A DNA stretch of 64,000 nt from Neelides folsomi (lineage: Eukaryota; Arthropoda; Collembola; Neelipleona; Neelidae), in the NCBI GenBank assembly GCA_034687125.1, contig JAQGBZ010000123.1, positions 99,004 through 163,003 of the forward strand, in the 5' to 3' direction. Shown here piece after piece: positions 50,501 through 60,919 of the stretch (positions are counted from its first letter, which is position 1; each line of letters begins with the position of its first letter). A program made the translations under genes and the position numbers. The notes under the pieces were generated by a model. The model made no database searches, was not told the origin of the DNA, and worked only from the letters and a program-made list of their open reading frames with translations.

Positions 50501-53500
50501 TTTTCCCTTTCCCGCCACTACAATTACCCCCAGAACACCCTGCTTCCTTTGGTTTTTCTTCTGTCTCACCTTTACTACCAGAACACGCTCCACCTGAGCA
50601 TCCTTTACTTTTTGAACTTTTTCCTTTGCCTTTTGAGCTTTTCCCTTTACTTTTTTCTCCCCCGCATTTACCCCCAGAACATCCAACTTCCTTTTCAACT
50701 TCCTCTACCTCTCCCTTACTACCTGAACATCCTCCGCCCGAACATCCTTTCTTTGAGCCTTTTACTGAACTTTTTCCTCCTCCTCCGCAACCAGATCCTG
50801 AACATCCCTTACTACTCTTGGTTCCCTTTGCCTTATCACTTTCCTTATTACATCCCCCGCCCGAGCATCCTTTACTACTCGACTTCTTTCCCTTGCTCTT
50901 CCCACCAGCGCATCCGCCACCGGAACATCCCTTGCTCTTTGAATCCTTTCCCTTGCTCTTCCCTCCCCCGCACCCCCCATCACTACACCCCTCTGCCTTA
51001 TCTCCACCCTTTCCCCCGCCACAATTTCCTCCCGCACATCCTTTTTCCGTTTCACCTTTCTCCTCCTTTTCCCCTCCAGCGCAAGCTCCGTCTGAACATC
51101 CCTTAACCTTAGAGCCCTTGGTTTTCCCTCCCCCACATCCGCCACCGGAGCACCCCTCGACTTCAGCACTTTTCTCCTCCGTTTTCTCACCTCCACATCC
51201 TCCACCCGAGCACCCGACTCCAGCCTTTGAACCTTTCCCCTTCCCCTTCCCTCCGCATCCTCCTCCTGAGCATCCGCCTCCTTTTGCACTATTCCCGCCT
51301 TTATTTCCTCCTCCGCATCCTCCACCAGAGCATCCCTTCCCCTTGGCCCCTTTCTCAGCCCCCTTCCCTCCTCCACATCCTCCTCCAGAGCAGCCACCAC
51401 CAATGGCCCCTTCACCTCCCTCCCCTTTATCGCCAGTAGGACCTTTTGAATGGTTTCAATATTAAATGATGCCCATGGTTCCAAAGGTGTTTCTTTCTCC
51501 TCGGAACCATTACCTTCTCCCTCAGTAAATTTGATAGGATTGGTCGAGGACATCCAACCGGAAACAGATTCTTGAGGACTCCAACCTCCCTTTTCTATTT
51601 TCTCATCCGCCCATTCCTTAAGAGCGCTGCCGCCACCGTCAGGAGGTCCAACAGGATCCCCAGGGGGATTGAATTCCCCACCCCCCACTGGACCAACTTC
51701 ACCGCCAGCCTCTCCACCAGTATCCCCGCCGCCACCACAAGCCCCACTCGAGCAACCCCCTTTCCCCCCTTTACTGCCTTTGCTTCCTTTACCTCCTGTT
51801 TCCACAATGTTAGATGAACCTAAACTCAAATCGTCCTCACCTTTTCCACCACATGAACCGCCAGAGCAGCCGGCTCCTTTTGCGCCGCCGCCTCCAGATT
51901 CTGCCTCATCTCCTTCCCATCCTCCTCCTCCTCCTCCACCACCGCCGCCTCCTCCGCCACAGTTTTTCCCTCCACAACCACCACCTTTACCTCCCTTATT
52001 TCCCTTGCCGCCTCCTTTGTTTCCTTTATTTCCACCCTTATTCCCTCCCTTCTTTCCTTTATTCCCCTTGCCTTTCCCTCCCTTCGAACCGCTTTCTTCA
52101 CTTGTTTCCTCTTCTTGAGTGAAGCCTTTTTGAGCTCCGGCCATGTAACGAAACTTTCTCCTCTTCCCCTCATCGTCGACAAATTCGTAGTAGCCGTTGA
52201 CATTTCCATCTTGGTCGCTCATTTCGGTCCGTATCTGCTCATCATTGTCGAACATGAAAGAATATGAGGCATCATTGTTAACACCCTCTTCATCCTCATC
52301 TTCATCATCATTCTCCCATGGATCGCTTCCTCCCTCAGGGTCATTAGCCCATCCGGTGTTGCTTGAAGGGCTCCTTACCATATCTTCACCATTCCACACT
52401 GCATTCGTAAGCCTCTTCATCAACTCTTCGTTCTTCTTTATAGTAATGATGATGGGCTTGGTGTTTCCTTTGGCTCCGCTTCCTTGGATGTTACTTCCTT
52501 TTCCGTCGTTGTTGTTCCTGCTTCCGTCGTTGGTGTTCCGACCTCCGTTGTTGTTGTCGTTGTTGTTGTTTCTGTTGGCATTGGTGATTGTGGCTCTGGT
52601 GGGTCCTTCGTTGGTGCTTCTGGTTCCAATGTTGTTTCCACTTTTGGTTTCCTTCGTCTGTAGAGGATTCTCCGTCCAACCTTTTTCCCCACCTTTCCCA
52701 ATTGTTCCTGGCTTTTGCCACTCAGGTTTTGTTTTAATATCCTTGGCTCCAACCGGAATACTTCCTCCTGGTTTTTCAATTCCTTTCCATCCATTTCCTC
52801 CAGCATTTTCTGCTGGAGACCATCTGGTCCCAGCTCCGGGTGATTTGGTTCCAATGGTGGTTTTTGGCCAGTTTGTTGTTGAGGGGTTTGGCCATTTGGT
52901 GGTGGTTGGTTCTTTGATTCCTCCATTTCCACCGAGACTCGAATCCACTTTGGATTTTCCTCCATCCCAACTTGGACTTGGACCCACCTTTGGTCCACCA
53001 TTCCATCGACGACCCGAATCCTCTTTCGAAGCACCTTCCCTTCCACGTCTTGAAGCGGGATCCTCTTTAGATCCATTATCCCAGCGGCGGTGGGGTCCGT
53101 CTCGTTCTTTATAACTTCGCTCATCACTTTCTTCTTTCTTTTTCTCCCAGACACCACGGGGGCCGCCACGGTTGGGGCGCTCGTCGTCCCACTCTCCTCG
53201 CTCAATCTCGTTTTCCCATCCCACTCCACGGTTGGGACCACGGTTGGGGAAATCTCTGGAATTTTTAGGGTCGAATTCTCTCGTATCTCGGGAGTCTCTG
53301 GAGTCGGGGTCGTTTCGAGAGTCACGAACATCTCCGTCGTCCCAACGGCTTCTCCTTCCGTTTTCGTCCCGTTCGCTCCGTCCGCCATGGCGACTGTCGT
53401 CCCATTCTCCGCCACCGGGTCTCCGTCCAAGACTAGTTGGGCCGCGTGGTCCGCCTGCATTTCCGGATCCCCGCCTATTGTCCCTATCCCATTCTTCAGG

Positions 53501-54442
53501 CCCTCGACTACGAGAGTCAAATTCCCAACCGCCAGGCCTCCCCGCAGGTCGAGCCTCATTTCCGCCGCGTGGGTCGTCCCGCCAGTCCTCCTCCTTTTCA
53601 CGCTCTCTGGGTAGATTGTCACTTTTCCACTGCTCTTGGAGATCCCAGCCGTTTCCCCCGCCAGCCGCTTTCCAATCAGTGGTAGCTGAAGCATGGGCTC
53701 CTTCCTTTGTATCACTCACAAAGTCAGAATACTTTTTATCTCGTTCCTCTTTCCGGAAGTTGTAAAAGTTGGAATTCTCCTTATCGCGGCCAGTTGTGAG
53801 AGATTCGCTTCCTCCTCGTCTGTCACGGAGAAGCAATGGAGCTGGAGAGATGGATGATTCGTTCCTGCCAACATGTCCTTCTTCGGACGAGGCAGTCGCC
53901 ACTGTTGTAGATGGAGATTGGGATGACCCGTATGAGGCCAACGGGATAAGTAGCTAATTCATAAATTATGGCTAATTGGTTTTCTTAAGTACTATTAAAC
54001 AATATTTTATTTATAATAAATATGCCAAATACTACCCAAATAACTGTGTAAAATTCACAAATGTTTGCTTTATGATTAATGATAAAGTTTGATTGAAAAT
54101 TGAAAAGGACAAATTAATGAATGATAATTGACTAGCCATATACCATGTTATGTAAATATAGATTTCTACTATCAGTATGTTAAAAAATTAAGTGTTTAAA
54201 ATCAAATATAAATACAAATTGTCAGAATTGAGTGTCTGTACAAATGTCAATATACAAACTATACAAAATAGTATACAAAATGTTTTTCAATTTTCTATCT
54301 ATGGATTTGAAATTAAAGAGAGATATTATTATGTTTTGAAAATGTAAAAATGTAATGTAATTTAAAAGAATTAAAAATAGTTAGAATAGTAGGAATGTGG
54401 AGAGAAATTAGTATGAAATACACTTACTAGAAGTTTCCACAT
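47552..54442 (-). CDS. Giant double-RR cuticle protein with a long Cys-Gly-Lys repeat, ~2042 aa
   Basis: Five coding exons (54442-54428, 53953-51514, 51442-49727, 49594-49301, 49215-47552) sum to 6129 nt, all GT-AG with matching phases. Signal peptide: MWKLL, then LLIPLAS. Residues about 15-560 are charged and low in complexity (many R/D/S/G, for example DSRDSRDTREFD). A first RR chitin-binding domain (about 563-615) contains ASYSFMFDND and GYYEFVDDEGKRRKFRYMAG. Next come some 870 residues of Lys/Gly-rich sequence with about 30 units of the form CSGGGC, and an acidic patch WPEDEEDWPENEEEDWPE. A second RR domain (about 1498-1555) has GSYAFNYKSDD and GTYSYIDPDGVRRTVTYTAGA. The last ~490 residues are Gln/Asn/Pro/Arg-rich. 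Likely an extracellular cuticle scaffold. Minus AATAAA lies at 47473-47468. The remaining risk is that two genes have been merged, though the reading frame argues against it. Confidence 0.8.
49727..51442 (-). repeat. Tandem coding array of CSGGxC units (exon 3 of the giant cuticle gene)
   Basis: The 572-codon exon is open across its whole length in the spliced frame and contains 27 copies of a degenerate unit, K-G-C-S-G-G-x-C-x-G-x-K, spaced roughly every 15-30 residues. The position between the cysteines is usually Gly but can be Lys, Ala, Asn, Ser or Val. Spacers are rich in Lys, Gly, Ser and Glu (for example KSSKSKGKGK, GEKEEETKE). The other two minus-strand frames are also open for long stretches, a by-product of the repeated codons. 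About three related units lie in exon 2 (51720-51975) and one in exon 4. Confidence 0.88.
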
Positions 54443-54541
54443 GGTGAGAGGCCCCAGATGCACACAAACCCGCATAAATTGCGGGTGACTGTGATGAATT
54501 GAAGTCCTCTTTGAAAGTGGAAGTGTCGAAGGACCTTTTAC

Positions 54542-54549
54542 CTTTTATA
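54542..54549 (-). promoter_or_regulatory. TATA box of the giant double-RR gene
   Basis: TATAAAAG on the minus strand lies 100 bp upstream of the ATG at 54442, giving a start site near 54515 and a 5' UTR of about 70 nt. Confidence 0.7.
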
Positions 54550-54973
54550 GACAGGGAGAGCGAAGGGCATCTTTGGATCTCACCTGGGCATCCGCATAAA
54601 GAAGAAATCAAGTGAGGAATCTTCTTGTTGTCGAGGGCGGCGGAGCTTCGTCTGCGGCCGACCATTTAATCATCCACCATCTACTTCGCCCATTGTCTCC
54701 TCCTTCCGCCGCGAGAGAACTTGGATTGTTTCATGCTTCAGTCGGACTCGGTGAAGCGACAAGGCGTCTTAAGCCCATTTTACGTATAACACTACGTTTA
54801 TTAACAGTAATACAAATATGAATGAAGATCTTTTTAACAAGATCTTTTAATCTCAACACTGAAGACTTGATTACGACAACTATTATTATTATTATCATCA
54901 TATAAAGAGTTCTCAATTAAATAATGCCATTTAGTCATTCTTTATTTTCTTTATAAAACGAAATCAGCTTCGA

Positions 54974-56158
54974 TCAAAAGAGGAGAGGAATGACTGCTTT
55001 TCTTTCCTTAGGATAACTCGCCCCAAACTTCTCGGTGTAAAATCTATGATGCTGACAAGCCCGGATGCCGAGGAACATAGTTGTGAACAATGCAAACACC
55101 ACCTATGTTCATACAAAATTTTTTTAACAATTACTCCTAGATTCATCATGTAATTTTTTATTGGCAATGAAGATAATTTTAATAATATTACCTGAGGAGT
55201 TCCAAGAGTTATAAGAGCAAGTCCCCACCATTCAACAATTTCTCCAAAATAGTTTGCCCCTGATACGTAATTAAAGAGTCCACCATGTGGAATGATGTAT
55301 TCTCCTTTATTTGCTCTTTCTTTTTTCTTTTTCAACGATAAAAGGATTCCATCATGATAAATGTTAATGGCCATACCCAAAATAAAAATGGCAATCCCTA
55401 TAAACATAAAATTAAATGTTTAGAATGAAAATATTAAATCATTGAGAAAAGGTGCATTGTTATATAAAAATATGGGTTTAATTGGCATTACCGACAAAGA
55501 AATTGGGCGATGTTGATATTGACGAAACGAAGAGGATATGATGCCCTTGGAGGATCCCGTTAAAGGTGCAAAAAGTAAATGCAAAAAGTGACACGGCAAT
55601 CGGAGTTGGTCTCGCGTTGCTTCCGATCCGCATAGGATACACCATACTCCTGTAATAAACCATTTTAATTATTTATTTCTTCCTTTCTCTCGTTAGGAAT
55701 AAAAGGATGAACCTTTGAACGTAGTGAGCGACGAAAAGAAGGACGGCGAGAGTATTCTTCCATTTCTCATTAATTTGACAGGGAACTAGTAACATGAAGG
55801 CAAGTGGAACGGCTACAGAAGGAACTTCTTGAATCTTTTCAAATTAAACAATAATTATTATCTAAAATAGTACTAAAATTTTTATTCATGCTCACTACAC
55901 ATTAAATTATTTGATTATTGTATTATATTTATGTGTGTTTATTACCATCCAAGAAACTTTTGCGTTGAATGCTGGACCATAAAGGCTATTCGAATATCTT
56001 CCATAAGGAGCAGGCATAAAATAATTCCATAAGCTAATAATCACGGTACCATAAATGGCAATTGATGTCAGTCGATTTGAGAGTTCCAAGTCGGAATTAG
56101 CCCCAAGGGTCTTGTACAGACATCCGAATATACTTCCCTCAAGAACAGATGAATCCAT
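54974..56158 (-). CDS. SRD5A1: Steroid 5-alpha-reductase (3-oxo-5-alpha-steroid 4-dehydrogenase), 275 aa
   Basis: Five exons (56158-55946, 55834-55713, 55649-55492, 55397-55192, 55102-54974) sum to 828 nt. The protein is hydrophobic with several membrane segments and is slightly longer than the vertebrate type 1/2 enzymes. Recognisable family blocks are VSWMIQEVPSVAVPLAF, YPMRIGSNARPTPIAVSL, INIYHDGILLSL, IIPHGGLFNYVSGANYFGEIVEWWG and the C-terminal ACQHHRFYTEKF...YPKERKAVIPLLF. The family reduces the 4,5 double bond of 3-oxo steroids with NADPH in the endoplasmic reticulum; in arthropods the physiological substrate is uncertain, possibly ecdysteroid precursors or other sterols. The symbol marks the type 1/2 group rather than strict orthology. 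A minus AATAAA at 54946-54941 lies 28 bp past the stop. The gene lies between two structural-protein genes but is not itself one. Confidence 0.93.
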
Positions 56159-56802
56159 GTTTATATAACTTTTCTATAATTTATAAAATTGTTTAATTTT
56201 GTAGCAAATTATCAAATGAAGATTGTACAAACAATTGGAAATTCTCAATTCTTAATAATAAACGTTTTTCATTTAGATTTAGGATTCAGTTTGAATTGAA
56301 GTTCTGTATTTGAAGTTTCTGAACATTCTGAAGTTTGAAGTGGATAAAAGCAATTGAATAATTTGAGTTGACCGGTGGTCTAAGCTTGTTTTATCCTGTT
56401 GTTGCTATACATGTTTCAAAAGCCACGATTTGGACTGGCCGTGACAATGAAGCTTCGAACGAGCATGTAATTGGTAAATTAATTCGACATTGAATATTAA
56501 AATGAGAAGCATGTTTTCGGCTCTGCTCCTCGATGTTAATCACAATCAGGTTTAGACGTCAACTTGCCTTATGCTTTTTTGGACCCAAACCTCGTTATTA
56601 AGTGGTTATTATGATTTTGTGAATTATGATTCACTCAGGTGAAGATCAAGTTAGTTATGCAATAATATTCCGATAATGTATTTTAGTGCATTGGTGGCCA
56701 AAAGCCAAACTTTAATAATCAACAAAAACAATCGTCAAATTGGGACAGAGAGAGAAGATTTCTCACATTGAATAGCAATTTATACTAATTTGTATTTTGA
56801 AT

Positions 56803-57471
56803 TTAGAAGATTCCGTTGAATCCATTGATTCCTCCGACGGTTTGAACGGTTTGTGGAACTCCGAAGGTTTGGACGATCCTGAAAGAAATAAAATTATTAG
56901 TTTTGTCATTAAATTTTAAGATCATATTCATTTCATCATCATTAAGTTGTGTGTTAGTTTTACTTGTTGGTGGCAGCTGGGGTGTTAACTCCGACAACTG
57001 GGGCATATCCTGAATATCCGGTTGGGTATCCAGTTGGGTATCCGTATTGTCCGGCTTGGACGTATGCAACTTGAGGAGATCCAGCGGTATAGGCGATTTG
57101 TTGTCCGTAGTTCATTGGGGTTCCATAGGTGTAAGTTTGTGGAACAACGACTTGCTTGTGGACTCCAGCGACGACTGGGGACTTGACGAAGTTGTATCCG
57201 TTGTATCCGTTGTATCCGACGGGGGAAGCATAAGTGACTCCGTTGTATCCAGAGGTGTAGGCCATTGGGTTGAGGGCATGGACGACTGGGGTCTCTCCAA
57301 CAGTGTAGGCCTGTCATACAAAAATTAAAATTTAGAACTCGATAAATCCAATTGTTGGGATTTGGATTTGTTGACGGGCCTTACAAAGTTTCCACCAAGT
57401 CGGTTAGCGCTGACGATCGTTGAAGCCGAAGCGGCGGCCACGACGGCCAAGATGATGGCAATGGTCTGCAT
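56803..57471 (-). CDS. Gly/Tyr-rich secreted structural protein, 169 aa
   Basis: Three exons (57471-57385, 57310-56964, 56878-56803) sum to 510 nt. The N-terminus MQTIAIILAVVAAASAST is a clear signal peptide. The mature protein has repeats such as GYNGYNGYN, GYPTGYPTGYSGY and VAYVQAGQYGY, two copies of a M-A-Y-T or I-A-Y-T patch, and a short C-terminal exon with FGVPQTVQTVGGINGF. There is no RR domain and no cysteine in the mature chain. The composition is like low-complexity cuticle proteins of arthropods, so a structural role in cuticle is likely but inferred. It is transcribed on the minus strand from a TATA box at 57564-57557. Confidence 0.82.
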
Positions 57472-57556
57472 GATGAAGATGATGAGGTTGCTTTTCGACG
57501 GTGGAGTCTGAGCTAGTTGGAGAGATTGAAGTGATTTGAATGGGGCCAAGCGGTCT

Positions 57557-57564
57557 ATTTTATA
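57557..57564 (-). promoter_or_regulatory. TATA box of the Gly/Tyr-rich gene
   Basis: TATAAAAT on the minus strand, 86 bp upstream of the ATG at 57471, implies a start site near 57530. Confidence 0.7.
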
Positions 57565-58906
57565 CTCCTGGAGCTCTGGAGAAAAGAAGGTGGGAATAGG
57601 GTTAATTGGACGCTCAGGGCCAGGAGGTGAACCAACGGATGGACAGCCATTTCAGTCCGGTTCCGATTTCTAGTGCAAAAAGCGAATAGAAAAAGAAACG
57701 CCCTATTACATAACTTTTGTCTCCGAAAGGATCCCATTCCAGGTCGACCTTCTCAACATTCTGAACAGTTTTTTTCTACCTTGATCCTCAAATTGCTCTT
57801 TGAAGATTTATCTCTTACCACCTAATTTATTCGATCTTGGGTAACATCATCATGAGAAAATAATATATGTAACACATGTAAGAATTGGCCACGTGCAAAT
57901 TCTGGAGAAAATTTTTCCTTCTCAGTTCGCTATCGCTAGCTGAAGCTGATCGTGTTTCCCCCGACATCATCTTCATCAAGGAATAATTATAAAGGAGAAG
58001 TTCTTGTTTATAGGCTCATTTACGTATTTCAAATTATAAAGATCGAGCGTATCCCTTTCAATTCCTTCATTAGCATGATTATTGAATGTTAAGATGGACG
58101 AGTGACTATTAGGATTACCATTACCTAGCAGGGATGAAGATTAATCCGCGAACAATTTGCAAAAAAATGTGGTCGGCCTTGCAAGAAAACCCCACCCTCT
58201 GCAGAGCGAAGAGGTGGCATGGGGAGTTTGACCATCTTCCGTCTTCACTCTCGCAGAGTCAATTGCCAATTCAAATCACACGTCGCTCTTAAGTCCAATA
58301 ATGGTATTGGAAATTCATTACTTGTAATTAACATACATGTATTTTATGAGGATTATGTGAGCATGTTCTTAAATCGATTCTTTTGTCTTTATAAATAACT
58401 TGAAATGGAACTCCATTTTTATATGTTGGTGATAATTAAGAAAAAAGTTGGATAATCCTGATGAGATTGATCACTTTTTCGCATTAGAAGAAGAATGTGT
58501 CCATTTAGGGGGGATGATGGGAGAAGATGGATGGCCGTTCAGAGAGCGAGGAAGGAATGATCAAGGGCGAGAAGAATTATATTATTATATTCTTTTATAA
58601 AGAGATTACAATATAACCCTCTGTATTAATTATTTGCATAAAATATACATAATGCGTCAATATTGAGAAAAAATGTGACAAAAAGAGAATTTTGCCTTCT
58701 AAGGAGAAAAATGAGTCGTATGGTTTACTTATACAGGTAGTTGATAGATTGATAAAAATCCTCATCAAATGGCTTAGAATGAAGTTAAATCTCTTCCTTA
58801 ACCCTATCCTTTATTGTTGTTGGACGAGGCTGGAGAGGGAAGAGAAAACAAATGGCTAGTCATGGTGTCCTCCTGGAGGATTGGGAAGTTAAGGGGCCAA
58901 TTCTCG
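57565..58906. other. Intergenic spacer between two divergent structural genes
   Basis: No exon is visible in this 1.3-kb spacer. It separates the TATA boxes of the divergent Gly/Tyr-rich (minus) and Ala/Pro/Val-rich (plus) genes, so it should hold the regulatory DNA of both. Confidence 0.6.
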
Positions 58907-58915
58907 TATATAAAG
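58907..58915 (+). promoter_or_regulatory. TATA box of the Ala/Pro/Val-rich gene
   Basis: TATATAAAG lies 56 bp upstream of the ATG at 58971, placing the start near 58938 with a very short 5' UTR. Confidence 0.75.
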
Positions 58916-58970
58916 ACAGACTCGTGTGATCCCCCGCCGTCTCTCGACTTCCAAACGCTTCTCAATCATC

Positions 58971-60183
58971 ATGAATTCAATCGTAAGTGCTTATCATCAC
59001 AATTATTATCCCTAATTGTTCTAACACATTAAATTTATTTTTCAAAAATTTTTACCGAGATTTATTGCTCCAAAATTAAGTGACTTGAGTAATTTTCCAT
59101 CCCTCATTACCATTTCTAATCACCCAATCTAAAAAAATATGGGTAGGTTCAGGTTCCCATCCTTATAATTCATTCGTATAATTTACAAGCATCAGAATAA
59201 ATTATAAATTATTTTTAATTCAGCCTCATTTTTATTGAAACTGGATTTTTGTGATAATAAAAATTTCGGATTGATTGATTAAATGATTAACCTACTATCA
59301 GTGTCTAATGTCCTGTGCAATTATTCAGATTCTCGTCACACTCTTCGCCTCTGCTTTTGCAGCACCTGCACCTGGCAATATTGCCGTGGCTGGACCAGTC
59401 TTACACTCAGCTGGTGTTTTTCATGCTGCTCCTGTGGTTTATCATGCAGCTCCAGCCGTCGTTCAGGTTCCACTCCAGAAGACCATCCACTATCAAGTTA
59501 ACCCAGTTGTGACTGGATACTCAACATCCATCATTAAACCAGCCATTGCAACCCAAACTATTGCTCATCCAGTTGTTCATGCTCCACTCGCAGTTGCACC
59601 AATTGCCCCACATGGTATTTGTATGCTCAACTATGATCTTAAATCAATTAGATTGTTCATTCAATCGAGATAAAATGAATTGGATTTAAAACTCATTTTA
59701 ATAATAGTCGTGGCTCAACCTGCTCCAGTCGCCGTTGAAACTCCAGTAGAAGCTGTCCCAGCTCCAGCTCCTGAAGCCGCTCAACCTGCTGATGATGCTG
59801 TTGTGATTGCAAGCCGAGCTGCTGAAGAACCAGCCGTCGTTGCTGCCCCAGCTCCAGTCGCTGTTGCTGCCCCAGCACCAGCCACAATCTTCACTGGGCC
59901 AGGATTCATCCAACACCAAGCATTTGCCTTCGCTGGAGCTCCAGCTTTGACTTATGCCGCTGCTCCAGCTCCAGTTCTCATCAAGGAAGAAGCTGGACCT
60001 CTTGATGGAGTGACCAAAGAGAAAGTTTTGGCTCCAGTCCGAACTCACACCCAAATTACTCCTCAGATTACTCAAATCCAACCGGAAGTCACAGTAAGAA
60101 AGGTTATTCACAACGTGGATGTCCACACTCCAGTTGTTGCTGCCCCAGCTCTTACAGTCGCCGGATTCCACCATGTTCTTTAA
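58971..60183 (+). CDS. Ala/Pro/Val-rich secreted cuticle-like protein, 257 aa
   Basis: Three exons (58971-58982, 59329-59614, 59708-60183) sum to 774 nt. Exon 1 is four codons (MNSI) and exon 2 continues the signal peptide, ILVTLFASAFAAPAP. The mature chain is dominated by Ala, Pro and Val in AAPA-type motifs: HAAPVVYHAAPAVVQVP, PVAVETPVEAVPAPAP, AAPAPVAVAAPAPA and YAAAPAPVLIKEE. AAPA/V motifs are widespread in arthropod cuticle proteins without an RR domain. The C-terminal 80 residues are less repetitive (GPLDGVTKEKVLAPVRTHTQ, VTVRKVIHNVDVHTP) and resemble nothing I can name. AATAAA at 60278-60283 is the probable polyA signal. Confidence 0.85.
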
Positions 60184-60277
60184 ATCTGTCTATGGGAATG
60201 TGATATTTTATCAGACTTGAGTATATTTTTTCTAACATTCTTCACACATTTCTAACTCTTTGCTCACTTTGTTGTCC

Positions 60278-60283
60278 AATAAA
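60278..60283 (+). terminator. Probable polyA signal of the Ala/Pro/Val-rich gene
   Basis: AATAAA, 95 bp after the stop codon at 60183, in an otherwise uneventful 3' region. Confidence 0.6.
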
Positions 60284-60604
60284 GCAATTGAAAAATCTAC
60301 TAAATAAGCTGTATGTATATGATATAACAAACATTTATATGCATTCAGTTACCAGACTCATCTGTCATAAACTTATCTCATCGTTTTTTTATTAAATCAC
60401 CAGATTTTTACTTTTATTATATTCTGTTCAAATTGATTTAAATTAGTATATGATTAAATAATGGGAATTTATAAATAATCTTATTTATTTTTGAGCAATT
60501 AACATTTAATGATTAATGTTCATAGGTATTTGTAATTATTATAATACAGATATATGAAGAACAAGTTATTATTTTTTTTCAATTCTGTCGGTTTGTCAGA
60601 TACC

Positions 60605-60911
60605 CAGGGGCGGACCTAGCTATTAGGCACGTAGGCACAGGCCTAAACCAAATTTTGGCAATTTACAGTAGATAAAATGAGAAATTTTCAACAATACACT
60701 AAATAAAAACAATTAATTTCCAAAACGTTTTGGCACGACTAGAGTTCATAATTTAAAAATTTTCTCGGACCTATTTGAAAGGTTTTATCAGTTTTATTAA
60801 TACTATTTCGATCTTAATTATAATGAATTAAATAAAAAATTTAATTTACACTAGATATTATTAAGTTTTCGAAATGTGCCTAATCTAATTTTAAGGCTAG
60901 GACCGCCACTG
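60605..60911. mobile_element. 307-bp hAT-like MITE with perfect 8-bp target duplication
   Basis: The ends CAGGGGCGGACCTAGC and (as complement of the right end) CAGTGGCGGTCCTAGC form 16-bp inverted repeats with two mismatches. The identical 8-mer CAGATACC flanks both sides (60597-60604 and 60912-60919). The interior is AT-rich and noncoding. Size, ends and duplication length identify a hAT-type MITE. Confidence 0.9.
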
Positions 60912-60919
60912 CAGATACC

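Noticed and set aside
49616-50698. A 360-codon minus-strand basic frame (KVKEKVLRAN type)
   Set aside because: Alternative frame of the CSGGxC exon, kept open only by the repetitive codons; the spliced frame through this region is the cysteine one.
49996-51465. A 489-codon plus-strand frame encoding Pro/His/Glu-rich repeats (PPPHPPPEHP)
   Set aside because: It is the mirror of the repeated Gly/Cys/Lys codons of the minus-strand cuticle exon. It lacks a signal peptide, splice context or promoter, whereas the minus strand has all of these.
52197-53765. Long plus-strand Ser/Pro/Phe-rich frames
   Set aside because: Antisense shadows of the large charged exon of the double-RR gene.
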